Origin: Oligoflexales bacterium
Lineage (GTDB): Bacteria; Bdellovibrionota; Oligoflexia; Oligoflexales; Oligoflexaceae
Direction: 5' to 3'
NCBI GenBank assembly: GCA_015232735.1
Contig: JADFZC010000150.1
Coordinates: 1 to 6,386 of the forward strand
DNA length: 6,386 bases
Part shown: positions 1 to 6,334 of the stretch, in pieces
Numbering within the stretch: the stretch's first letter is position 1
How the letters are laid out: each line of letters opens with the position of its first letter
Notes under the pieces: model-generated
What the model was told of the DNA's origin: nothing
The model's database searches: none
What the model saw: the letters and a program-made list of their open reading frames with translations, nothing else
Made by a program: the position numbers and the translations under genes

Positions 1-1204
1 CAAGCTTTCCGGTGAGCGTAAGCTTGCCTGACCCCTGAAGCATCGCGACTTCGGTTACAAGAAGCTCACCTCCGACTTTCGTCCATGCAAGGCCTGTGGC
101 AAGTCCGACCTCATCCTGCGCATTCTGGGGTGAAATCCTGAATTTCCTAGGACCCAGATATTTCTTTATCGATCCTTCCGTGACACTTTCGGTTATCTTG
201 CCTACCAGAATATCGGTTTTGGGCGGCTTTATCTCCTTCGCCTTTGCATCGGCACTCTTGCCCGAACTGGCTGCCTCGTCTTGTTCCTCCGGATCATCAC
301 CCTTCTTCTGCATATGTTTTCTTGCCAGTTTCCTGAGTACCGATCCGATCTCCCTTTCAAGCCCCCTTACCCCTGACTCCCTTGTATAATATCTTGCGAG
401 TTCCCTCACCGCACCTGGGGTGAAAGTCACTTCATGGCTTTCAAGCCCGTTTTCCCTGAGCTGCTTCGGGACGAGATATTGTGTCGCTATCGCTATCTTT
501 TCATCTTCCATATAACCGGATATGCTGATGATCTCCATTCGGTCGAGCAGAGCCGGAGGCACCGTGTCAAGCGTATTGGCCGTCGCCATGAAAAGAACCT
601 TTGAGAGATCGAAATCGACATCGAGGTAATGATCGTTGAAAGTATGGTTTTGCTCCGGATCCAAAACCTCCAACAAGGCGGATGACGGATCCCCCCTGAA
701 ATCATGGCTCAGTTTGTCTATCTCATCGAGAAGCATCACAGGATTTGAGGAGCCCGCCTTCTTTATCGACATAACGATCTTCCCGGGCATTGATCCTATA
801 TATGTCCGCCTGTGTCCCCTGACTTCAGCCTCATCCCTCACGCCGCCAAGCGACAGCCTCACAAATTTCTTCCCGGTGGCGCTGGCGACACTGCGGGCAA
901 GTGAGGTTTTTCCAACTCCGGGCGGCCCTACAAGACAAAGTATCGGCCCCTTCATTGAATTTGTCAAAGTCCTGACGGAAAGATATTCCAATATCCGGTC
1001 CTTCACCGCCTGAAGGCCATAATGGTCCCTCTCAAGGATCTTTTCCGCGTAATTGATATCCTGAATATCCGAAGTGTATTCGCCCCACGGAAGATAAAGA
1101 ACCGTTTCGATATAATTCCTGACTACGGTCGCCTCAGCCGACATTGGAGACATAAGTTTAAGTTTTTTAAGCTCTTTTTGAAGTTTCTCGCGGGCTTCGG
1201 CGGA
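1..1204 (-). CDS. lon: ATP-dependent protease Lon, internal segment (AAA+ module and start of protease domain), broken at its 5' end
   Basis: Lon is a cytoplasmic homohexameric AAA+ serine protease that unfolds and degrades damaged and regulatory proteins. An uninterrupted minus-strand frame of about 400 codons reads, in order: a helical stretch ending in [14 protein letters not shown] (typical of Lon just before the ATPase), Walker A GPPGVGKT at 905-928, the Lon motif [14 protein letters not shown], Walker B VMLLDEID near 716-740, an arginine-bearing sensor region, a charged linker near 233-313, and then [12 protein letters not shown] and GKLTLTGKL, which open the S16 protease domain. The frame runs off the left edge, so the catalytic serine (PKDGPSAG in the family) is not visible. 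No start codon or ribosome site exists at the right end: Lon similarity stops at 1199-1204, where plus-strand Lon C-terminal coding begins. The N-terminal substrate-binding domain (roughly the first 250 residues) is missing. Identity is essentially certain; whether this is a working gene is doubtful. Confidence 0.93.
1199..1204. other. Inversion junction inside lon (about 6 bp shared, GGCGGA)
   Basis: Reading leftward on the minus strand, Lon coding starts at codons for Ser-Ala-Glu-Ala-Arg-Glu-Lys. Reading rightward on the plus strand, Lon coding starts at Gly-Gly-Leu-Lys-Glu-Lys. Both readings are plausible Lon sequence across GGCGGA, and each loses similarity on the far side: the plus strand has Gly-Phe where Lon has Pro-Ile. 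A short shared sequence at the join suggests microhomology. The structure fits inversion of the lon segment between about residue 260 and the PIGG motif (E. coli scale). Confidence 0.8.
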
Positions 1205-1471
1205 CTTAAGGAGAAGATTCTGGCCGCCCACAGGGGAAATATAAGGAAGGTGATAATCCCGAAGGAGAATGAAAAGGATTTGAGGGATATTTCAAGAAAG
1301 ATCATGAACAAGATATCCATCGTTCCTGTCGAGCATATGGATCTTGTTCTGATGCATGCATTTGTATGGAACAATCCTAAAGAGGACAAGAAACAGGATG
1401 AATTATTTGAAAAGCTGAGAGAGATTACCGCGACAGAGATCGATACTGCGGGATTGTCATTTCAGCATTAA
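1199..1471 (+). pseudogene. lon: Lon protease C-terminal fragment, in opposite orientation to the rest of lon
   Basis: From 1199 the plus strand reads [13 protein letters not shown], then [13 protein letters not shown] and VPVEHMDLVL, ending at TAA 1469-1471. This is the C-terminal subdomain of the Lon (S16) protease domain. The first Lys of GGLKEK (1208-1210) corresponds to the catalytic lysine of the Ser-Lys dyad (Lys722 in E. coli). About 90 residues are present, including a hydrophilic tail slightly longer than in E. coli. An in-frame ATG at 1022 would give a 149-residue ORF, but its first 59 codons lie antisense to the minus-strand Lon segment, are rich in Phe, Lys and Arg, and resemble no protein, so that extension is almost certainly chance. 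The fragment has no start or ribosome site of its own. It is best read as the displaced 3' end of the same lon gene; a remnant of a second lon copy is the alternative. Confidence 0.9.
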
Positions 1472-1539
1472 AGGCATTGAAAGATATCAGATATCCTGTC
1501 TGAATAGCCGTTCTGGCAACAGAGTAATTTACGAAAATG

Positions 1540-1657
1540 TCCTAAATTTTGAGAAAATTCCAAATTTCAAATTCAGAATTCCATAAAAAAATCTAACGAT
1601 CATAAGAAACAGACCGATAAAAGGTAAAAGATCTTTATCGGGTATTGAAATTTAGGA
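1540..1657 (+). promoter_or_regulatory. Inverted repeat able to pair with the kinase Shine-Dalgarno sequence, enclosing a hairpin
   Basis: TCCTAAATTT at 1540-1549 is the perfect reverse complement of AAATTTAGGA at 1648-1657, and G-U pairs could extend the stem by two on each side. The right arm contains AGGA (1654-1657), the only good ribosome-binding candidate for the kinase ATG at 1667. Between the arms CCGATAAA (1614-1621) and TTTATCGG (1634-1641) form an 8-bp stem with a 12-nt loop, ending a few bases before the right arm. In an mRNA starting upstream of 1540 the pairing would bury the ribosome site. Both arms are AT-rich, so chance is possible, and they could instead be DNA-level operator half-sites. 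Confidence 0.35.
1614..1641. repeat. 8-bp inverted repeat, hairpin or operator candidate
   Basis: CCGATAAA and TTTATCGG form a perfect 8-bp inverted repeat with a 12-nt spacer, ending 25 bases before the kinase start codon. It has no T-run after it, so it is not a terminator. A transcription factor site or an mRNA 5' hairpin would both fit. Confidence 0.4.
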
Positions 1658-1666
1658 TGATTTTTT

Positions 1667-2776
1667 ATGAAAGCACTTGGGAACATAGACGAGACACTAA
1701 AATTTGTGGAAAACCTTAAAAGCCAGTGGATGGCGACGGTCGATGCCATTGTCGACCCGCTTATGATTGTGGATCGGAATTACAGGATTCAAAAGGCCAA
1801 CAAGGCTCTCTCGAAAGAAGTCGGAAAAGATGTCAGGGAACTGATAGGCCTTGTATGTCATGAGGTATTCATAGGATCCAAAACGCCTTGTGAATCATGC
1901 ATGCTGAACAAAACATGGTCCACCGGCAAACCTCTTGAGTTTGAACTTGAAAACCCAAAAAACAATTGCTTTTACGAGGTGACAGCGCAGCCGTGGTACA
2001 GCAGGAGCGGTGTTTTTGACGGAGTTCTTCATATTTACAGGGATCGTACTGAGGCCAGGAAATTGCGTGCCAGTCTTCTCCAGAGCGAGAAACTTGCATC
2101 CATAGGATTGCTGGCCGGCGGCGTAGCGCATGAATTAAACAATCCTTTGGGCGGTATTCTGGTATTTTCTCAGATGCTGCTTAGAGAGATGGATAGCAAA
2201 AGTCCTCATTATAAGGATGTCAAGGAAATTGAGACGGCCACACTCAGGTGCAAGAAAATTGTCGAAGATCTTCTTGATTTTGCATATGCCGGAAGAAATA
2301 ATCCCAAAAAATCCGAGCTCAGGCAGGTGGATATGCAATCGGTTGTCGAAGGTGCGCTCAAGCTGGTAAAGATAGGGAAAATGCCGAAAAATGTTGATGT
2401 GGTGTGGGAGTGGCCTGAGGAAAAAATAATTATTATGGCGAATCGGAATAAAATGATGCAGATTTTTGTTAATCTAATAACAAATTCGATCCAGGCTATG
2501 GAAAAAAAGGGCGGAATGCTTACGCTTCGCTGCAACAGTTTTGAGAGAAACGGCAGACAGATGAGATCATTCGAGGTTGAGGATACAGGTGTAGGAATAA
2601 AAAAGGCTGACCTTGGGCGGATTTTTGATCCTTTTTACACTACAAAGGAGGCCGGGGAGGGAACCGGCCTGGGGCTGTCCATTTGTATTGGCATAGCAAA
2701 AGAGTATGACGGAATTCTTGAAGTTGAAAGTGAAGAGGGGGAGGGCAGCTGTTTTAAACTGATATTACCTGTTTAG
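1667..2776 (+). CDS. Soluble PAS-domain sensor histidine kinase
   Basis: The 369-residue product is a cytoplasmic two-component sensor kinase that should autophosphorylate on histidine and pass the phosphate to a response regulator. A PAS domain spans about 22-125 and carries Cys64, Cys75 and Cys78 in a C...PCxxC arrangement. A short coiled linker (about 126-143) follows. The H-box GGVAHELNNPLGG contains the phospho-acceptor His155. The catalytic ATPase domain has an N-box NLITNS (about 269-274), G1 DTGVGI (306-311), F-box FDPFYTTK (320-327) and G2 GTGLGLS (332-338), so all expected motifs are intact. There is no transmembrane segment and no receiver domain. The ATG at 1667 is preceded by AGGA at 1654-1657, nine bases upstream. 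The next gene begins 4 bp after the TAG stop, suggesting co-transcription. It is unlike EnvZ-type membrane kinases and closer to the NtrB-like soluble kinases common in deltaproteobacteria. The cognate regulator and signal are unknown. Confidence 0.93.
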   Translation: MKALGNIDETLKFVENLKSQWMATVDAIVDPLMIVDRNYRIQKANKALSKEVGKDVRELIGLVCHEVFIGSKTPCESCMLNKTWSTGKPLEFELENPKNNCFYEVTAQPWYSRSGVFDGVLHIYRDRTEARKLRASLLQSEKLASIGLLAGGVAHELNNPLGGILVFSQMLLREMDSKSPHYKDVKEIETATLRCKKIVEDLLDFAYAGRNNPKKSELRQVDMQSVVEGALKLVKIGKMPKNVDVVWEWPEEKIIIMANRNKMMQIFVNLITNSIQAMEKKGGMLTLRCNSFERNGRQMRSFEVEDTGVGIKKADLGRIFDPFYTTKEAGEGTGLGLSICIGIAKEYDGILEVESEEGEGSCFKLILPV

Positions 2777-2780
2777 CAGC

Positions 2781-5315
2781 ATGGATGGGGGTGATATTTT
2801 GAAAGATCAGGCATTTGGCAAAAAAATATTTGTTGTGATGCAGCTTATTCTCTTTATCACTGTAATTGCGATGATGGTGAGCGGGTTTGCCTCTCCCATA
2901 TTCAATTCACAGTTCATCCTGCTTTACAACAGTTCCTCGCTGTATTTTCTTCTGATAGGGATGAATCTGTTTTTTTACGGAATCACAGGGTTTTCATGTC
3001 TTGCCTCGAAGGCTTATGACAGGGATGAGCCATTATTCCTAATGCGTGGTGGACTGATTTGCGGTTATGGATTCACGCTTTCCCTTGTTGAGATGGTCAA
3101 CCTGCTTGTCAAGATGAGTTTTCCAAGCTATGTTTTTACAATTGTAACCTTTAATGCTCTTATTGTGTTTCATATATTCTTTCTGGTCAGCGAGAATATT
3201 GGGTTAAAACCAAGATGGTCATACTGGATAGCAACCACACCCGCTTTTGTGATTGTTTTGACTTCAATTGGTTCGCTCACTTTTTATAAAAGCATGTCCT
3301 TCGATATCATGGTTGAAAGCCTTTTATCTCTAAGATTTTTGATCTATACGATAATGCCTGTAATTTTTATCCTGATGGGATCATCAATCTCCATGCTGAA
3401 TGTTTCGATGAAAAAGAAGATTTCGCTTAGAAAAAGATTTTTCAACCTGAGGGACAATCCGACGGGCATAGGCCTTTTTTATATTACGATAGTCACCGGT
3501 GTTATTGAGAACTCAACGGTGATACTGCTTCGGACCTTTTCACCGGTTCTTGGCGATTTTCCATTCTATATGGTCACTCTCAATTGGATACCGGTGTTAT
3601 GGTTTGTTTTTAGCAAGTATGGGCAATATGATGAGATCGAAATATTCAAATCCTCCCCTTTGACAAGACCGTTCAGATCGCTTTCGTTAAGCCACATCAG
3701 GAGCGAAGTCAGGGGAAATATCATGGGAGGGGTTACAGAGGGGGTAAGGAGCGCCAATTTCTTTATCGATCATGATACCCAGAAAGAGACGGAGAAATCA
3801 TTTTCCAATTCACTTAGCCAGATAAGAAGGGAGGAGATATTAAAGTGCTTCAAGACTCTTCTCGGGGAAAGGATTCTGGATTTCAACATTGTGGGGAGCC
3901 AGATAACAGGCTCCATCAATTCTGAGTTTTCCCAGAGAGCCTGTCTGGATGTCCTCAAGCTTTTTGCGGCAGTTTGCTGGAAGGTTGTTCCTGTGATTGA
4001 GAGGCGTATTAAAAACCTGATCCAGCTTTTCCCGATAATTGATCCCAATCTTGCACTCAGATTCGAACCATCCATGATAGATTCAATGATAAGACGGATG
4101 AACTGGCTTTTCTATCTCGATTACAGCTGGGTCGATCAGCACATGATTCAGCAGGGGGCTGAGATCAACTATTCCATATTTGATGATTTTCGTACATCGA
4201 GAGAAAAACGGAATATTCTGGATTATCTGTATAGAAACAATCCTGGGACACAGCTTGTCTGGCTGTCTGAAAGAGCCAGAAACAGGCTTATGATGGAAGC
4301 GCCTTTCATAGGCGGTCTGATAGAATCCTGGCCGGTGACCTACAGTCAGGGCTCGCTGTCTGAAAAAGAGGATGTCACTCTGATATTTATCATAAGGCTT
4401 AACAATCTTATTTCGACGCTATACAAGTATTATGATCTCCAGAACGTGATTGAAAAGATAAGGGATTACCACTTGAGAAAGTCCACCAAGGATTTTCTGG
4501 ACAAGGTTGAAGGACAGGTCTCCGATCTTTCGACGCCATCGGAAATAATAGACAACCTTTTAATTCTAAAAGAATATAATTTCAGAGGCTATCTTGAGAA
4601 GGACGCTGCACTTAAGGTTGTTGTCAATTCCTTCAACAGGATTTTCAGAATGCAGACTGAAAAGGATACTGCGAGTTTCGAGTATGTACGTCAGAAACTC
4701 TGCGAACTTGTGAAGGAAATTGGTTTTCCAAGCCAGAATGTATATATGGAACATAATCAGAAACGGCTTTTAAAGAGCACCAGTCAGATACTTGAGATAG
4801 CCATGAACCCTGGGCATTGGAAATTTGAGGCTGCCTGGGTATATATGGCTACCATGGATCCTTCCATATATAAAACGGAGGAACTTGTCGATATCTTGAA
4901 AATGGTGCAAATCGCCATTGAAAAGAAGGATATTAACGACAAGGCCGTATTCAAAAATAAAGTAATCGAGGTATTCTATAATATCGCAGGTATCATACAT
5001 GATCCCAGAATGCTTGGGATTGTCGAACGGATCATCAATCAGCTGGCGCTTTATCTGGTGAATACAAATGCTGATATTGAGACTATTTCTTTTTTCATGG
5101 AGTCAAAGATCTATCTGGAGGATGAGCTGAAAACGAAATTCACTTTCAGGGATGAGGTATATTCGGTTTTTGAAACCTATCTGAACAAGATGATGGCCGA
5201 GGTCAAGACTCTGCCAAATACCTACAAGGGACTTTTACACAGATGGAACGTATTTTCAAATGCCATGAAGAGTATTGGCGGTGAAAGTGTAAACGATGGG
5301 AAAAGAGTTTCCTGA
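2781..5315 (+). CDS. Large unrecognised multi-pass membrane protein with a C-terminal helical soluble domain, partner candidate for the kinase
   Basis: The 844-residue product is not one I recognise. About eight hydrophobic segments occupy the first third (approximately 15-36, 53-74, 87-110, 116-137, 146-167, 184-205, 230-252 and 261-279), with basic stretches such as KKKISLRKR (211-219) between them. About 560 soluble residues follow, mostly predicted-helix-like and rich in Ile, Leu, Lys and Glu, with no H-box, ATPase, GGDEF, receiver or protease motif that I can see. The membrane part loosely recalls 7TM sensory modules (7TMR-DISM or HisKA_7TM type), but this is inference from topology. The ATG at 2781 lies 4 bp after the kinase stop and lacks a Shine-Dalgarno sequence; stop-start reinitiation could explain its use. 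An in-frame TTG at 2799 has GGGGG at 2787-2791 at good spacing and would give 838 residues with the same helices. The position suggests it feeds a signal to, or is controlled with, the soluble kinase. It converges on the lipoprotein gene. Confidence 0.85.
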   Translation: MDGGDILKDQAFGKKIFVVMQLILFITVIAMMVSGFASPIFNSQFILLYNSSSLYFLLIGMNLFFYGITGFSCLASKAYDRDEPLFLMRGGLICGYGFTLSLVEMVNLLVKMSFPSYVFTIVTFNALIVFHIFFLVSENIGLKPRWSYWIATTPAFVIVLTSIGSLTFYKSMSFDIMVESLLSLRFLIYTIMPVIFILMGSSISMLNVSMKKKISLRKRFFNLRDNPTGIGLFYITIVTGVIENSTVILLRTFSPVLGDFPFYMVTLNWIPVLWFVFSKYGQYDEIEIFKSSPLTRPFRSLSLSHIRSEVRGNIMGGVTEGVRSANFFIDHDTQKETEKSFSNSLSQIRREEILKCFKTLLGERILDFNIVGSQITGSINSEFSQRACLDVLKLFAAVCWKVVPVIERRIKNLIQLFPIIDPNLALRFEPSMIDSMIRRMNWLFYLDYSWVDQHMIQQGAEINYSIFDDFRTSREKRNILDYLYRNNPGTQLVWLSERARNRLMMEAPFIGGLIESWPVTYSQGSLSEKEDVTLIFIIRLNNLISTLYKYYDLQNVIEKIRDYHLRKSTKDFLDKVEGQVSDLSTPSEIIDNLLILKEYNFRGYLEKDAALKVVVNSFNRIFRMQTEKDTASFEYVRQKLCELVKEIGFPSQNVYMEHNQKRLLKSTSQILEIAMNPGHWKFEAAWVYMATMDPSIYKTEELVDILKMVQIAIEKKDINDKAVFKNKVIEVFYNIAGIIHDPRMLGIVERIINQLALYLVNTNADIETISFFMESKIYLEDELKTKFTFRDEVYSVFETYLNKMMAEVKTLPNTYKGLLHRWNVFSNAMKSIGGESVNDGKRVS

Positions 5316-5339
5316 AACTGTGTCTGATCAAGGTATTCG

Positions 5340-5933
5340 CTACTCGCATTTGACGTTTGGGTCCGGAGTATCTGAAACCAGCATTGGAATTGTGCTTGTC
5401 TTATACTCGACCGTTCCCTTTCCGTCTGTTGACATCCAGTGAAGGGTTGTTGATTCGACTTTTTTTCCGCAGTTGTAAAGTTTCATCGTCTTTCTTTCCT
5501 CAAACCGGATTTTGAGGTCTTCGGCATATGCCGGGAATTTGGCCAGGACCATGGCCTCGCAGCATGGCCAGCCGACAAGCGGTTCGCCGCATACGGCCGA
5601 TCCGCCAGTATCTGATGTTATCGGTATATAGACCTTTCCAGCTTTATTGCAGGAGGTCTGGTCGATGACGGGTTTTTCTTCCATGAGCGCCTTGGAGGTT
5701 GTTTTCACAGCCTGGTCCTGGCCGGCCGGGCCGGCAGGCTTGCTGTCTCCTCCAAGCACCACGGTTGAATCCTGATCGGCATTATTTTGCTTTTCATCCC
5801 GGGAGATTTGGGGTTTTTTTGGCTCTGAGGAATCCACCCTGCTTCTTGTCATTCCATCGCCCGTACATCCGATCGAAAATAAAAAGATTATTGAAATCGG
5901 ATAATTAAAATAGGTTAAGAAGTTGATCTTCAT
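5340..5933 (-). CDS. Putative cysteine-containing lipoprotein of unknown function
   Basis: The 197-residue product starts with a short basic end and a hydrophobic stretch (about 5-21) followed by FSIGC, a somewhat atypical lipobox with Cys23 as the likely lipidated residue, so it should be anchored in a membrane on the periplasmic side. Residues 24-90 are hydrophilic, rich in Asp, Gln, Lys, Pro and Ser, and look like a disordered tether. The folded part (about 91-197) holds six cysteines (95, 115, 124, 125, 155, 196), including a WPCCEAM motif, which suggests disulfides or metal binding. I do not recognise the family. The ATG at 5931-5933 is preceded on the minus strand by AAGGGAG at a spacing of eight, supporting this start. 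The gene is divergent from rpmG and convergent with the large membrane-protein gene, with 24 bp between stops and no terminator hairpin there. A weak promoter match (TTGCCG, 17-bp spacer, AAGTAT) lies upstream around 5957-5985. Confidence 0.8.
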   Translation of the reverse strand: MKINFLTYFNYPISIIFLFSIGCTGDGMTRSRVDSSEPKKPQISRDEKQNNADQDSTVVLGGDSKPAGPAGQDQAVKTTSKALMEEKPVIDQTSCNKAGKVYIPITSDTGGSAVCGEPLVGWPCCEAMVLAKFPAYAEDLKIRFEERKTMKLYNCGKKVESTTLHWMSTDGKGTVEYKTSTIPMLVSDTPDPNVKCE

Positions 5934-6040
5934 GAGCCTGTCTCCCTTGGGTTATGCGGATACTTTTTACTTTTTTACTAATCGGCAAAATGAGAAAAAA
6001 ACTTTAGGGATTGTGGCCGCACCATCAAAAAACGAAAATT

Positions 6041-6062
6041 TTGCTTGTCTTTTTGCTATAAT
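6041..6062 (+). promoter_or_regulatory. Extended -10 sigma70-type promoter for rpmG
   Basis: TATAAT at 6057-6062 matches the consensus perfectly and is preceded by TG at 6054-6055 with one base between, the extended -10 arrangement. No good -35 lies 16-18 bp upstream; TTGCTT at 6041-6046 is only 10 bp away, too close to act as one. The predicted transcription start is near 6069, leaving a leader of about 70 nt before rpmG. A perfect -10 fits a strongly expressed ribosomal protein gene. Confidence 0.65.
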
Positions 6063-6076
6063 AACTGGTAGAGTTC

Positions 6077-6108
6077 ACCTTCCTGATTGAAAAATATTGG
6101 AAGAAGGT
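6077..6108 (+). promoter_or_regulatory. Small inverted repeat in the rpmG leader
   Basis: ACCTTC at 6077-6082 pairs with GAAGGT at 6103-6108, and TTCC at 6080-6083 could alternatively pair with GGAA at 6099-6102. The predicted start of transcription is about 8 bases upstream. It may be a simple 5' stabilising hairpin or a protein-binding leader, and is short enough to be chance. Confidence 0.25.
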
Positions 6109-6137
6109 AAATTTCTAACAATTACTCGAGGTTGAAG

Positions 6138-6305
6138 ATGGCAAAGAGCAAAAATAACAGAGAGTTGGTCCGTTTGATTTCCACGGCGGGTACCGGCTAT
6201 TTTTATACAACAAAGAGAAAAAGGGGCAGGGATAAACTTCAGCTGAAGAAATTTGACCCCAAGGTTAACAAGCATGTGATTTTCAAGGAAGGAAAAATCA
6301 AGTAA
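6138..6305 (+). CDS. rpmG: 50S ribosomal protein L33
   Basis: This 55-residue gene encodes L33, a small basic protein of the large ribosomal subunit located near the E site. The sequence shows the family signature: [21 protein letters not shown], then [20 protein letters not shown] at the C-terminus, closely following the E. coli protein in length and pattern. It has no cysteine, so it is the zinc-independent (C-minus) form. The ATG at 6138 has GAGG at 6128-6131 six bases upstream, and an extended -10 promoter lies about 75 bp upstream. In many proteobacteria rpmG is followed by tRNA-Trp, secE and nusG, or paired with rpmB. Neither arrangement is visible in the 81 bases that remain. Confidence 0.95.
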   Translation: MAKSKNNRELVRLISTAGTGYFYTTKRKRGRDKLQLKKFDPKVNKHVIFKEGKIK

Positions 6306-6334
6306 ATCCCTTAGGGTTTGTCTGAAAGCCTCTT

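Larger units (their letters stand above)
1472..1666. other. AT-rich intergenic region upstream of the kinase gene
   Basis: This 195-bp gap separates the lon 3' end from the kinase. No ORF or tRNA is seen, and no clear rho-independent terminator follows lon. It holds a 7-bp-period AT repeat (1555-1582), a small hairpin (1614-1641) and a long-range inverted repeat that reaches the kinase ribosome site. No convincing sigma70 -35/-10 pair could be picked by eye, although the kinase promoter must lie here or further upstream. Confidence 0.6.

Noticed and set aside
96..1013. Two plus-strand ORFs (96-389 and 636-1013)
   Set aside because: Both are antisense to the intact Lon AAA+ reading frame, which has full family motifs.
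1022..1198. ATG-initiated plus-strand extension of the Lon C-terminal ORF
   Set aside because: These 59 codons lie antisense to clear minus-strand Lon coding and resemble no protein; the open frame is chance.
1123..1389. Minus-strand 88-codon ORF crossing the lon junction
   Set aside because: It is out of frame with Lon on the minus strand and antisense to the Lon C-terminus on the plus strand.
1490..1502. Tandem GATATC palindromes after lon as a terminator
   Set aside because: The stem would be short and AT-rich with no following T-run.
5296..5442. A 48-codon plus-strand ORF overlapping the end of the membrane-protein gene, with a GGTGA-like site upstream
   Set aside because: Most of it is antisense to the lipoprotein C-terminus and the product resembles nothing known; it could be a remnant of a third operon gene, but nothing supports that.
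6308..6318. CCCTTAGGG as an rpmG terminator
   Set aside because: The stem has only three G-C pairs with a 3-nt loop and no real T-run, too weak for an intrinsic terminator.
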